Both the position numbers and the translations under genes were made by a program. Shown one piece after another: positions 17,040-26,110 of a stretch of 43,626 bases of DNA. The stretch comes from Acidovorax sp. (GTDB lineage Bacteria > Pseudomonadota > Gammaproteobacteria > Burkholderiales > Burkholderiaceae_C): NCBI GenBank assembly GCA_024711405.1, contig JANJSZ010000080.1, forward strand, positions 1-43,626, given 5' to 3'. The notes under the pieces are model-generated. The model was given only the letters and a program-made list of their open reading frames with translations, searched no databases and was not told the origin of the DNA. Position 1 is the first letter of the stretch; every line of letters begins with the position of its first letter.

Positions 17040-18278
17040 ATGGAAGATATCTATGTGGTCGGTGTCGGTATGACGCCCTTTGGTCGGCATCTGGACAAGG
17101 ACATTAAGGCGCTCACGCGTGAGGCCACTGCAGCTGCTTTGGCGGATGCGGGTTTGCAAGAGGAAGACCTGGAAGCCGCCTTTTTTGGCAACACTTCCCA
17201 AGGGCATATGGATGGCCAGCACATGATTCGTGGGCAAATTGCGCTACGGGCAATGGGCATCGGGCGCATTCCGGTGGTGAACGTCGAAAACGCTTGTGCA
17301 AGCGGCTCGTCGGCGTTCGTTCTAGCCTGCAATCACCTCAAGTCGGGTGCTGGCGATGTCGCTTTGGCCGTTGGTGCAGAGAAGATGTTCTCAACCGACA
17401 AGCTCAAGATGTTCTCGGTGTTTGACAGTGCCTGGGATCTCTCGCGTGCAGAAGAGATCCGTGCGGAGCTGATGAAGATGGGACGCGACGTGGCTGTGCC
17501 TGAGGGGAGTACCTCACCCAGGCCGTACAGCGTTTTCATGGACGTGTATGCCGCGTTTGCACGATCGCACATGCGCACCTTCGGGACGACGCAGCGCCAG
17601 TTGGCTGCCGTGTCGTCCAAGAACCATGCGCATTCCATGCACAACCCGCTGTCGCAGTACCAGATGGCCTACAGCATCGAGGAAGTGCTTGCTGCGCCGC
17701 CGATCACCTATCCCTTGACCCTGCCCATGTGCTCTCCTGTGTCTGACGGCGCAGCAGCGGCCGTCCTGTGCACACGCTCGGCGCTCAAACGCCTCAACAT
17801 CGATGAAAAACGTGCCATCAAGGTGTTGGCGGCCGTGGTGCAAAGCGGTTCTGACCGGAGCGAGGACGACTACACCAACCACTGCACGGCTTTGGCTTCG
17901 CGCAAGGCGTATGAGCTGGCGGGTGTTGGCCCAGCAGATATCTCGGTGGCCGAGGTGCACGATGCCACGGCCATGGGTGAAATCATTCAGACAGAAAACC
18001 TCGGTTTCTGTGAGTTCGGCATGGGCGGTGTGATTGCCGAGCGGGGTGATACCCGGATTGGTGGCCGCATTCCCGTTAATCCGTCCGGCGGCCTGGAGTC
18101 TAAGGGGCACCCTGTTGGGGCCACCGGTATTGCCCAAGTCCATGAGTTGGTAACTCAGCTTCGCGGGGAAGCCGGACTGCGGCAGGTGACTGACGCAAGG
18201 ATTGCGCTGGCAGAAAACGGTGGCGGTCTTGAGGGCATTGAAGAAGCTGTTGCCTGTATCACCATCTTGGCGCGCTGA
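17040..18278 (+). CDS. SCPx/lipid-transfer-type thiolase-like protein
   Basis: 412 aa. The nucleophilic cysteine is Cys86 in VENACASGSSA, and the C-terminal GGLESKGHPVGATG supplies the conserved histidine. Two usual thiolase features differ: the HDCF-type motif reads HDATAMGE, and the C-terminal cysteine loop reads ALAENGGG. The protein could be a non-classical thiolase, a thiolase-fold lyase like those of steroid side-chain catabolism, or a synthase. The start is ATG 17040 with AAGGAGAAG. It is probably responsible for the final C-C cleavage in the pathway. Confidence 0.85.
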   Translation: MEDIYVVGVGMTPFGRHLDKDIKALTREATAAALADAGLQEEDLEAAFFGNTSQGHMDGQHMIRGQIALRAMGIGRIPVVNVENACASGSSAFVLACNHLKSGAGDVALAVGAEKMFSTDKLKMFSVFDSAWDLSRAEEIRAELMKMGRDVAVPEGSTSPRPYSVFMDVYAAFARSHMRTFGTTQRQLAAVSSKNHAHSMHNPLSQYQMAYSIEEVLAAPPITYPLTLPMCSPVSDGAAAAVLCTRSALKRLNIDEKRAIKVLAAVVQSGSDRSEDDYTNHCTALASRKAYELAGVGPADISVAEVHDATAMGEIIQTENLGFCEFGMGGVIAERGDTRIGGRIPVNPSGGLESKGHPVGATGIAQVHELVTQLRGEAGLRQVTDARIALAENGGGLEGIEEAVACITILAR

Positions 18279-18311
18279 GCGCTGCACTCAATAAGAGACA
18301 AGAGAAATAGT

Positions 18312-19073
18312 ATGGATGTCAAAAATACCATTGCCTTCGTCACAGGAGCTGCTTCAGGCCTGGGGCTCGCCACTTGCAAGGCATTGCTTGCGGCCGGAGC
18401 GAGCGTCATGGCGGTTGATCTGGACGAAGAGCGCCTTGCGAGCGAGGTGCTGCCGATGGGCGAGCGCGTGCGAATCCAGAAGGTTGATGTTTCGGACGAG
18501 GCCAGTGTGAAGGCTGGCGTAGACGCGGCAGTGGCGGAATTTGGTGCGCTGCATGTGGCGGTAAATTGCGCGGGAATTCTGGGTCCCTGCAAGACGCTTT
18601 CAAAGGGCGAGTTATTCCCGATGGATCTTTGGAACCGGGTGATCGCCATCAACCTGACCGGGACCTTCAACGTGGTGCGCTATGCGTCGTTGGCCATGTC
18701 GCAGAACGAGCCCAATGTCGACGGTGAACGGGGGGTCATCGTGAACACGTCATCTGGTGCTGCGTGGCAGGGTCAAGTGGGCCAGGCCGCATATAGCGCC
18801 AGCAAAGCGGCGGTCATTGGAATGACGCTTCCGGTGGCGCGGGATCTTGCGCAACACGGAATCCGAGTGGTGGCCGTGGCGCCTGGTCTGTTTGAGACCG
18901 CCATGTCTGCAGGCATGCCAACGAAGGTGTCGCAAAACATTATTGACAACGTCATCCTCTTTCCTCATCGCATGGGGCAGGCACAAGAGTTCGGTGGACT
19001 GGTTCGGCACGTTGTGGAAAACGCCTATTTGAATGCCACCACGATCAGCCTGGATGCGGGTGTCCGTTGTTAG
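18312..19073 (+). CDS. 3-hydroxyacyl-CoA dehydrogenase type II-like SDR (HSD10-like)
   Basis: 253-aa classical short-chain dehydrogenase: TGAASGLG (11-18) for NAD binding, NCAG (85-88), and active-site Tyr161/Lys165 in YSASK with Ser147/148. Stretches such as QAAYSASKAAVIGMTLPVAR and RVVAVAPGLFETAM closely resemble mammalian HSD17B10, which oxidises 2-methyl-3-hydroxyacyl-CoA. It is the expected third step of beta-oxidation, between the hydratase and the thiolase. It follows the thiolase by 33 bp. Confidence 0.9.
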   Translation: MDVKNTIAFVTGAASGLGLATCKALLAAGASVMAVDLDEERLASEVLPMGERVRIQKVDVSDEASVKAGVDAAVAEFGALHVAVNCAGILGPCKTLSKGELFPMDLWNRVIAINLTGTFNVVRYASLAMSQNEPNVDGERGVIVNTSSGAAWQGQVGQAAYSASKAAVIGMTLPVARDLAQHGIRVVAVAPGLFETAMSAGMPTKVSQNIIDNVILFPHRMGQAQEFGGLVRHVVENAYLNATTISLDAGVRC

Positions 19074-19150
19074 TCGTGGTCCATTGATCGCTGCGAGCAT
19101 TCCCGCAAATGGATGCGTAGACCCTGCAAAGGTCTTATGAAGGAAATTCG

Positions 19151-19189
19151 ATGGACAAAGCCAAGAATTCAGAGTGGAGGTGCCAATGA
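19151..19189 (+). CDS. 12-codon mini-ORF overlapping the livG start
   Basis: ATG GAC AAA GCC ... CAA TGA encodes MDKAKNSEWRCQ. AAGGAA stands 6 bp before its ATG, and its stop overlaps the livG start as ATGA (19186-19189). The arrangement suits translational coupling; a functional peptide is not implied. It is too short for any homology statement. Confidence 0.35.
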   Translation: MDKAKNSEWRCQ

Positions 19190-19983
19190 ATGCAGCCATT
19201 CAAAGCCAGCGGGAAGGCGTGGTGCTGACAGCCCAGAATCTGCTGCTGCAGTTCGGTGGAGTTGTGGCGCTGAATGATGTTTCGATTGATGTGCGCAAGG
19301 ACGAGCTGCTGGCAATCATCGGGCCGAACGGAGCGGGAAAGTCTTCTCTGATGAACTGCCTGAGCGGGTTCTACCGCCCCAAGAAAGGCGAGATATCCCT
19401 GGCCGGGCGCAACGTGCGCGACATGGCGGTTCACGACGTGGCGGCACAGGGCCTGGCGCGCACTTTTCAAGGTACGCACATTTTTTCGGGCATGACCGTT
19501 ATCGAGAACCTGATGGTGGGGCGCCACATGCACATGCGGGCCAATCTCGTGCAGTCGTTTTTCCATTTCGGCCCGGCAAAGCGCGAAGAAGTTTTGCATC
19601 GGGAGGTAGTGGAAGAAATCATTGAGTTTCTTGAAATTGAATCCATCCGGCATGTGCCGGTGGGCAGCCTCGGTTATGGGCTTCGCAAGCGCGTGGACTT
19701 GGGGCGCGCACTGGCCCAAGACCCGAAGATTCTGCTGATGGATGAGCCTATGGCCGGTATGAATACGGAAGAGAAGGAAGACCTGGCACGTTTCATTCTG
19801 GATGTGCGCGAGGCAAAGCGCATTCCTATTGTTTTGGTGGAGCACGACATGGGTGTGGTGATGGACCTAGCTGACCGCATCGCTGTGCTGGACTTTGGAC
19901 GCAAGATCGCCGATGGAACGCCCAAGGAAATCCAGGCTAATCCCGCTGTGCTTAAAGCCTACCTTGGAGAGGGCGTCCAATGA
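19186..19983 (+). CDS. livG: Branched-chain-type ABC transporter ATP-binding protein (LivG)
   Basis: 265 aa. Walker A GPNGAGKS (46-53), Q-loop in ARTFQGTHIF, the signature region GYGLRKRVDLGRAL, Walker B ILLMDEP and the H-loop VEHD are all present. The long insert after the Q-loop is characteristic of LivG rather than LivF. ATG 19186 follows GTGGAGG; an in-frame GTG at 19174 is less likely. It energises uptake through LivH/LivM. Its last four bases overlap the next gene (ATGA). Confidence 0.9.
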   Translation: MNAAIQSQREGVVLTAQNLLLQFGGVVALNDVSIDVRKDELLAIIGPNGAGKSSLMNCLSGFYRPKKGEISLAGRNVRDMAVHDVAAQGLARTFQGTHIFSGMTVIENLMVGRHMHMRANLVQSFFHFGPAKREEVLHREVVEEIIEFLEIESIRHVPVGSLGYGLRKRVDLGRALAQDPKILLMDEPMAGMNTEEKEDLARFILDVREAKRIPIVLVEHDMGVVMDLADRIAVLDFGRKIADGTPKEIQANPAVLKAYLGEGVQ

Positions 19984-21947
19984 AACTCGAAATCGCGACT
20001 CTTCCCCAGTTGCTGCGCAAGCATGCGCATGCCAATCCCAGCCGTCTTTCCCAGCGCCATAAGCAGCGCGGAATTTGGCGGGAGTACAGCTTTGCGGATG
20101 TGCAGCGCAACGTTCGAGAGATTGCGCTGGGCATGCACCAAGCGGGCGTCAAAGCGGGCGAGACCATTGCCATCATTGGTGAGAATGAGCCACAGCATTA
20201 CTGGGCCGAGTATGCCGCGCATGCACTGGGATGCAAAGTTGTATCCATGTACCCGGACCTCACTTCGGAGGAGGTGGCTTATCTTCTGGACGACAGCGAA
20301 GCAGTCATCTTGTTCGCGCAGGACCAAGAACAGGTTGACAAGGGCCTGGATGTCCGGAACAAGACTTTGAAGATGCGCCACATTGTGTATTGGGACGAAA
20401 CGGGGATGTGGTCGTATAACGACCCCATCCTGCATACCTTCGATGGCATGCAGCGGCAAGGGCGTGAAATCCATCAACGTAACGGAAAGATGTACGACGC
20501 GCTAGTGGATGCGGGAGCCCCCGATGACATAGCGGTTCTTTCTTACACTTCCGGCACGACGGGGCAGCCTAAGGGCGTCATCCTCACGCATCGCTTCTTA
20601 ATCGACAACGCGCAGCGCTTGATCGATTCCATGGATGTGAGGCCGGGTATGGAATACCTGAGTTACATCGCGCCATCCTGGGCCACTGAACAAATATATG
20701 GCATCACCATGGGATTGGGATTGCCCATGGTAGTGAACTTCCCTGAGGGCCCGGAGCAGGTGTTGTCCAACATTCGGGAATTGGCAGTGGAAGGTATGAC
20801 ATTTGCTCCGCGCCAGTGGGAAAGCATGGCGTCCTCTGTGCAGGCGCACATGCTCGACGCAGGACCCATTCGACGAGGTGTCTACGAGTGGGGCATGAAG
20901 ATCGGTCACACCGTCAATGTGGGGCGCTTGGATGGAAAACCCGTTGGCCTGCTGGACCGGTTGCTGTTTCCTATCGCCAATGCACTGGTTCTGCGCCCGT
21001 TGCGAGATCTGCTCGGCCTGACCCGGCTGCGCTGTGCCAGCTGCGGTGGTGCCACCATGGCACCAGATGTGTTTCGCATGTTCCATGCCATGGGTATACC
21101 GCTGCGCAACATCTATGGCTCCACCGAAACCGGGTTGCTGACATGCCACCAGGGTGACCGATTTGATCTGGAGACCGTAGGACACTGGATGAAGGCGCAT
21201 CCAGAGGCGGGCCCACCATTGGAATGGCGCTTGAGTGCGGACGGCGAACTGCAGATCCGTGGCGGAAGCCCGTTTCTGGGCTACTACCGCAGAGAGAGCT
21301 CCGTAGAGTCTAAGGTGAAAGATGGCTGGTTCTACACGGGCGATGCCGTAACGAAAACGGAGCTAGGCGAGCTCGTGTTCCTGGAGCGGTTGTCGGACTT
21401 GAAGCGCTTGCGCAGCGGCGAAACCTTCCCGCCGCAGTTCGTCGAGACACGCCTTCGGTTCAGTCCCTTCATCAAGGACATCATGACGGTGGGAGACGAG
21501 ACAAGGGACTTCGTGGCCGCTCTCATCAATATCGACATGTCTGTTCTGTCGCGGTGGGCAGAAGACAAGCGGATCGGATTCTCAACCTTCACCGATCTGT
21601 CACAGCGGCCAGAGATCGCCGAGTTGATCGGCCAGGAAATTGCCCGCGTGAACCAGTTTTTGCCGGCGCATGCGCGAGTCAAGCGATTCGCCAATTTTCC
21701 GAAAGAGCTTGATCCGGACGAGGGCGAGCTAACACGTTCGAGAAAGCTGCGGCGCGAATTCCTGGAGGTGCGATACGCCACGCTGATCAACGGTTTATAT
21801 GACGGCTCGCACGCCGTGCGTATCGATATTCCTGTGACCTACCAGGACGGTCGGCGCGGCAATTTCGAGGCTCTGGTGTCCATCCATGACACGGACGCCG
21901 CAGGGTCAGACCACCTGGGCGCAGCCCGAAGCAGAGGACGGAAATGA
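19980..21947 (+). CDS. Long-chain-type acyl-CoA ligase (AMP-forming)
   Basis: 655 aa. The ATP/AMP signature YTSGTTGQPKG is at residues 189-199, with NIYGSTETG, WFYTGDAVT and a FadD15-like C-terminus (GELTRSRKLRREFLEVRY). It converts an imported carboxylic acid to its CoA thioester. The gene sits between livG and livH with 4-bp overlaps on both sides. This suggests that transport and activation are coupled, trapping the substrate as it enters. Confidence 0.92.
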   Translation: MKLEIATLPQLLRKHAHANPSRLSQRHKQRGIWREYSFADVQRNVREIALGMHQAGVKAGETIAIIGENEPQHYWAEYAAHALGCKVVSMYPDLTSEEVAYLLDDSEAVILFAQDQEQVDKGLDVRNKTLKMRHIVYWDETGMWSYNDPILHTFDGMQRQGREIHQRNGKMYDALVDAGAPDDIAVLSYTSGTTGQPKGVILTHRFLIDNAQRLIDSMDVRPGMEYLSYIAPSWATEQIYGITMGLGLPMVVNFPEGPEQVLSNIRELAVEGMTFAPRQWESMASSVQAHMLDAGPIRRGVYEWGMKIGHTVNVGRLDGKPVGLLDRLLFPIANALVLRPLRDLLGLTRLRCASCGGATMAPDVFRMFHAMGIPLRNIYGSTETGLLTCHQGDRFDLETVGHWMKAHPEAGPPLEWRLSADGELQIRGGSPFLGYYRRESSVESKVKDGWFYTGDAVTKTELGELVFLERLSDLKRLRSGETFPPQFVETRLRFSPFIKDIMTVGDETRDFVAALINIDMSVLSRWAEDKRIGFSTFTDLSQRPEIAELIGQEIARVNQFLPAHARVKRFANFPKELDPDEGELTRSRKLRREFLEVRYATLINGLYDGSHAVRIDIPVTYQDGRRGNFEALVSIHDTDAAGSDHLGAARSRGRK

Positions 21948-22828
21948 TCGATTTTATTAATTACCTGATAAACGGTGCGCTGTCAGGGCTTCTGTATGCG
22001 TTGATCGCCATGGGGTTCGTCGTGATCTATCGCGCGTCAAAGGTGTTCAACTTTGCACAAGGTGAGTTGGTGGTCTTTGGCGGCTACATGGTGTGGTGGA
22101 CGATTATTCAGATGGGTCTACCGCTGTGGGTCGGATTGCCCGTGGCATTCGTTAGTGCTGCAATTTTTGGTTTCATGATTGAGCGGATATTTTTTGCCCG
22201 TCTGGTTGGAGAGTCTGTCTTCTCGATGGTCATGGTGACGATCGGTCTCTTGATTCTGATCCGAGGCGTTGTGTTGGTGCTTTTTGGCCCACAGGTGCGT
22301 GCTTTTCCGATCATCTTTCCTCTGGATCCGATCATCGTTGGCGATCTCATCGTCTCCCGTTCGATGCTCTACGGTGGAATTATGACCATCTTCATCGGCG
22401 TTGGTCTCTCCTGGTTTTTCAACCGGACAAGGGCTGGTTTGACCATGACGGCCGTGGCGGAAGACCACCAGGTGGCCATGTCCATGGGCATCTCGGTGCA
22501 GCGTTCCATTGCCTTTGCGTGGGTGCTGGGATCCGTGCTTTCCACACTGGGGGCGATAGTGCATTTGAGTGGCCGCTCCATCAACATGATGAGCTCCGAC
22601 ATCGGCCTGGCTGCTTTGCCGGTGGCCTTGCTGGCTGGGTTGGAGTCCCTCGCAGGGTTGCTGATCGCCGGTGTTTTGGTGGGTGTGATTCAGGGTTTGG
22701 CTTCGGCCTATCTCGATCCCCTGGTGGGGGGAGCGCTGGGCTCCGTCTTTCCTTTCATCATCATGCTGGTGGTGTTGTTAATTCGTCCCACCGGCATGTT
22801 CGGGTGGAAAACCATTGAGAGGGTATGA
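21944..22828 (+). CDS. livH: Branched-chain-type ABC transporter permease (LivH)
   Basis: 294 aa, highly hydrophobic. The N-terminal FINYLINGALSGLLYALIAMGFVVIYRASKVFNFAQGE is the LivH hallmark, and the C-terminal GLLIAGVLVGVIQGLASAYL closes the channel domain. It is an inner-membrane subunit paired with LivM. The start overlaps the ligase stop by 4 bp and the end overlaps livM by 4 bp, so translation is probably coupled. Confidence 0.92.
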   Translation: MIDFINYLINGALSGLLYALIAMGFVVIYRASKVFNFAQGELVVFGGYMVWWTIIQMGLPLWVGLPVAFVSAAIFGFMIERIFFARLVGESVFSMVMVTIGLLILIRGVVLVLFGPQVRAFPIIFPLDPIIVGDLIVSRSMLYGGIMTIFIGVGLSWFFNRTRAGLTMTAVAEDHQVAMSMGISVQRSIAFAWVLGSVLSTLGAIVHLSGRSINMMSSDIGLAALPVALLAGLESLAGLLIAGVLVGVIQGLASAYLDPLVGGALGSVFPFIIMLVVLLIRPTGMFGWKTIERV

Positions 22829-23883
22829 GCATGGATCCCGCAGGTGTATTCGCGACTTCTTTCGCCAAAGACCAAGCACTAATTCGCACGCGCAGCCAGG
22901 CGGTGGCATTGGGCCTGTTTGTTATCGCGCTGTTTGCGCTGCCCCTGATCAGCGAGGTCCGCTGGGTGGCGATCATGACCTCTATGCTGATTACTGCAGT
23001 GGTGGTCATGGGGCTGCAGATCAATACTGGTCTAGCGGGTCAGATCAATTTGGGCCAAGCTGCGTTCATGGGGGTTGGTGCGTATGCAACAGCGCTCCTA
23101 GCGACGAAAGGCCACCTGCCTTTCTGGCTGGCTTTGCCCATCGGCGGGCTGTGCGCGGCGCTTTTTGGGCTGGTGTTTGGATTAACCGCAATGCGCATAA
23201 AGGGTTTTTACCTTGCCTTGACCACGATTGCTGCGCAGATCTTGTTCCACTTTTTTGTGCTCAACCTGCCTGCCAAATGGCTGGGGGGATCTAACGGCAT
23301 CACTCTGGAACCAGCACAGTTCCTTGGGTTCGTTTTCAACACCGATACCCGCATTTACTACCTGTGTCTGGTAGTGGCCTTCATCATGATTGCGGGCGCC
23401 TACGGCGTCGCACGCAGCCGCCATGGTCGAATTTTTGCGGCAGTGCGTGATGACGACGTGGCCTCAGGAATGATGGGCATCAATGTCGTGCGCACCAAGG
23501 TACTTGCCTTCTTGCTGGGTGCGTTTTACGCGGGCATCGGTGGAGGGCTCTGGGCTTACTACGTCAGGTTCGTGGCGATTGACCAGTTCACCCTGATCCA
23601 CTCGATATGGTTCATCGCGATGATCATTGTGGGTGGCATGGGGTCGGTGACGGGCGCGCTGATCGGCGTTTTTGTTATCCGTACTGCCCAGGAGACGATC
23701 ACCATCGTGGGCCCTTCACTGGTCGAGAACTTTTCCTTCCTGAGCGGAGACGTTGTTTTCGCAGTGATGAATATTTTCCTGGGTGGAGTCATCGCGGCCT
23801 TTCTGATCTTTGAGCCACGCGGTCTGATGCACCGGTGGAACATCGTCAAGCGGTCTTATCGCATGTGGCCCTACCCATATTGA
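22825..23883 (+). CDS. livM: Branched-chain-type ABC transporter permease (LivM)
   Basis: 352 aa with about nine hydrophobic segments. LivM features are GLQINTGLAGQINLGQAAFMGVGAYATA, KGFYLALTTIAAQI and SRHGRIFAAVRDDDVASGMMGI. It forms the translocation path with LivH. ATG 22825 overlaps the livH stop; ATG 22831 is a near alternative. Confidence 0.92.
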   Translation: MSMDPAGVFATSFAKDQALIRTRSQAVALGLFVIALFALPLISEVRWVAIMTSMLITAVVVMGLQINTGLAGQINLGQAAFMGVGAYATALLATKGHLPFWLALPIGGLCAALFGLVFGLTAMRIKGFYLALTTIAAQILFHFFVLNLPAKWLGGSNGITLEPAQFLGFVFNTDTRIYYLCLVVAFIMIAGAYGVARSRHGRIFAAVRDDDVASGMMGINVVRTKVLAFLLGAFYAGIGGGLWAYYVRFVAIDQFTLIHSIWFIAMIIVGGMGSVTGALIGVFVIRTAQETITIVGPSLVENFSFLSGDVVFAVMNIFLGGVIAAFLIFEPRGLMHRWNIVKRSYRMWPYPY

Positions 23884-23967
23884 CCGCAATCCTGTTTTCT
23901 GCAGCCACCTTAGGCGCTGGGAAGGGCTGATCCAATGCAAAGCGCTACTACAAAAGGAGACATTTTT

Positions 23968-25218
23968 ATGAAAACGAATCGAGCAAAGTTGTCGGCAATG
24001 GTCAAGCTGGGGCAACGCGGCGCTTTGCTGGCGTCAACCTTGTGCCTTGGCGGCATGGCACAAGCTCAGACTACTTACAACGTGGCTGGCCTGGCTGACT
24101 TCACCGGACCTTTCGCAGACATCATGAAAGATATGACGGGATGCCGCCGTGCGGTACTCGACTGGTGGAGCGAAGAGGTCGGTAAGGCGCAGGGCGTGGC
24201 ATTGCGAATCAAGGATTTCGACACCCGCTATGACGTCGCCCAAGTGGCCAGCCTCTGGCCAGGCATCAAGTCCGAGCTCAACCCGGTGGCTGTTCTGGGT
24301 GTGGGCGGTGCAGATACCAATGCACTGCAGCAGCGCTTGCCTAGTGACAAGGTGCCTCTTGTCCAGTCGACAGCAGGATATGGATTCGCTTGGAAGGGTG
24401 ATAACTGGGTGTTCAATGCCCGTGCCACTTACCCGCACGAAGCGGCTGCGTTTTATGTGTGGATGCAGAAGAAGTCGGGTTCGCCTGTTCCTCTCAAGGT
24501 GGGGGTGATTTCATCGGAAGTATCGCCGGCCTACGTGGACATCCACAAAGGTGTCGAGAAGTTCGCTAAGGACAATCCGAAGATCATTGAAGTCGTTGAA
24601 ACGATTTATACCGAAGCACAGCCGACCGACCTTACCCAGCAGGTCAGCCGCCTGGTCCGCAAGGGGGCCACGGTACTGCAGGTGTTCAACAATACAGCAT
24701 CGGTAGTGGCGACACGGCGCGCCCTGCAAAGCCTTGGAAAAACCAATATTCCGATAGTGGTTAGCGCTCATAACGGGTTGCTTTCGTCGGGGAAAGCGCT
24801 GGGTGACCTGAGCCAAATGGATGGAAACTTTGAGGTCTATGGCATGGCCATGGCCGCCGAAGGCGCAACACCGGCACGGGACTTCTTCGAGAAACTGCGC
24901 AGCCAATACAAGTTGCAAGCCGCCTACAACTCCGCCTGCATTATGGGCATGAGCCAAGCGATGTTGACGGTTCGTGCCGTTGAAAATGTTGTCAAGGTCA
25001 AAGGTGCTGGCGGTGTGACGGGCGAAGAGGTTCGCGCTGCACTGCTGTCCACCCCCATGCCTACCGAGCGCAGCTTTGGCTTGTTGCCCAATATCAAGTT
25101 CAACAATGATGCGCCGTTCCCGACCTCGGGCACAGCCGTCAACATCGGCACCGTCGAAAAGGGAAAGTACAAACTTCTCGAGCAGAACGTTCCGGTTCCT
25201 GTGTTGAACAAGTGGTAA
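23968..25218 (+). CDS. ABC transporter substrate-binding protein (LivK/LivJ-like)
   Basis: 416 aa, type I periplasmic binding protein. The signal peptide MKTNRAKLSAMVKLGQRGAL continues through a hydrophobic core to AQA (about residue 33). The mature part starts TTYNVAGLADFTGPFADI, and VRKGATVLQVFNNTASVVATR lies in the second lobe. ATG 23968 is chosen for AAAAGGAG 11 bp upstream; the in-frame ATG at 23935 would spoil the signal peptide. Its ligand fixes the cluster's substrate and is unlikely to be a plain amino acid, given the acyl-CoA neighbours. Confidence 0.9.
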   Translation: MKTNRAKLSAMVKLGQRGALLASTLCLGGMAQAQTTYNVAGLADFTGPFADIMKDMTGCRRAVLDWWSEEVGKAQGVALRIKDFDTRYDVAQVASLWPGIKSELNPVAVLGVGGADTNALQQRLPSDKVPLVQSTAGYGFAWKGDNWVFNARATYPHEAAAFYVWMQKKSGSPVPLKVGVISSEVSPAYVDIHKGVEKFAKDNPKIIEVVETIYTEAQPTDLTQQVSRLVRKGATVLQVFNNTASVVATRRALQSLGKTNIPIVVSAHNGLLSSGKALGDLSQMDGNFEVYGMAMAAEGATPARDFFEKLRSQYKLQAAYNSACIMGMSQAMLTVRAVENVVKVKGAGGVTGEEVRAALLSTPMPTERSFGLLPNIKFNNDAPFPTSGTAVNIGTVEKGKYKLLEQNVPVPVLNKW

Positions 25219-25227
25219 TTGCAAATC

Positions 25228-25259
25228 GGCCTGGGTCTCGGGCCACCGAGACCCAGGCC
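25228..25259 (+). promoter_or_regulatory. Perfect 14-bp hairpin between the binding-protein gene and livF
   Basis: GGCCTGGGTCTCGG (25228-25241), loop GCCA, CCGAGACCCAGGCC (25246-25259). No T-run follows. A stem this strong after a binding-protein gene usually protects the 3' end of the upstream mRNA or lowers expression of the downstream gene. Confidence 0.75.
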
Positions 25260-25278
25260 ACATCATCTGGAGCTACCC

Positions 25279-26067
25279 GTGCTTGAACTGAACAACGTTG
25301 AAGTCCTCTACAGCGACGTCATTCTTGCTGTCAAAGGCATTACCGCCAAAGTCCCCGCTGGACAGTGCGTGACCTTGCTGGGCGCCAATGGCGCTGGCAA
25401 GAGCACCACGCTCAAGGCCATCTCCAACCTGGTTAGGACAGAGGATGGTCGTGTGACGGCGGGGAGTATCAAATTTGATGATGCGGACATCACAGGTGCG
25501 AACCCAGTCGATGTCGTTCGCAAAGGGTTGGTGCACGTCATGGAAGGGCGCAAGGTTTTGCGTCACATGACGGTGGAGCAGAACCTGGTAGTGGGCGGCC
25601 ACATGGGCAGCGCCAGCGAGGCCAAGGAAATGCTGGACGAGGTGTACGACCGCATCAAGCGCCTGGCAGCCTTGCGCAGTCGCACGGCGGGTTATTTGTC
25701 CGGCGGGGAGCAGCAATTGCTAGTGATTGGCCGAGCCCTGATGGCCAGGCCCAAACTGGTAATGATTGACGAGCCCTCACTCGGCCTGGCCCCGTTGATG
25801 GTCGATGAGGTCTATGGTTTGTTAAATGACCTCAAAACGAGCGGCCTGACGCTGCTAATCGTTGAGCAAAACACGCGCGTTGCCCTCGACTTGGCCGACT
25901 ATGGCTATGTGATGGAGAGTGGGCGGATCGTTCTGGAAGGACCATCCAGCAGCCTAAAGACCAACGAGGACGTACGGGAGTTTTACCTCGGCCTGACGGT
26001 CGATGGGGAGCGCAAGAGTTTCCGCGACATGAAACATTACCGCCGCCGCAAGCGCTGGCTGGGTTGA
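25279..26067 (+). CDS. livF: Branched-chain-type ABC transporter ATP-binding protein (LivF)
   Basis: 262 aa from GTG 25279, with CTGGAG upstream. Walker A GANGAGKST (35-43), signature YLSGGEQQLLVIGRAL, Walker B KLVMIDEPSLGL and VEQNTRVAL are typical of LivF. An in-frame upstream extension to 25219 would run through the hairpin and is rejected. A basic C-terminal tail (MKHYRRRKRWLG) extends beyond the usual end. Confidence 0.9.
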   Translation: MLELNNVEVLYSDVILAVKGITAKVPAGQCVTLLGANGAGKSTTLKAISNLVRTEDGRVTAGSIKFDDADITGANPVDVVRKGLVHVMEGRKVLRHMTVEQNLVVGGHMGSASEAKEMLDEVYDRIKRLAALRSRTAGYLSGGEQQLLVIGRALMARPKLVMIDEPSLGLAPLMVDEVYGLLNDLKTSGLTLLIVEQNTRVALDLADYGYVMESGRIVLEGPSSSLKTNEDVREFYLGLTVDGERKSFRDMKHYRRRKRWLG

Positions 26068-26110
26068 CCGCATTGGGTCAGCCGTTTTCCAAGTTTTCAA
26101 GGATGGGTTT

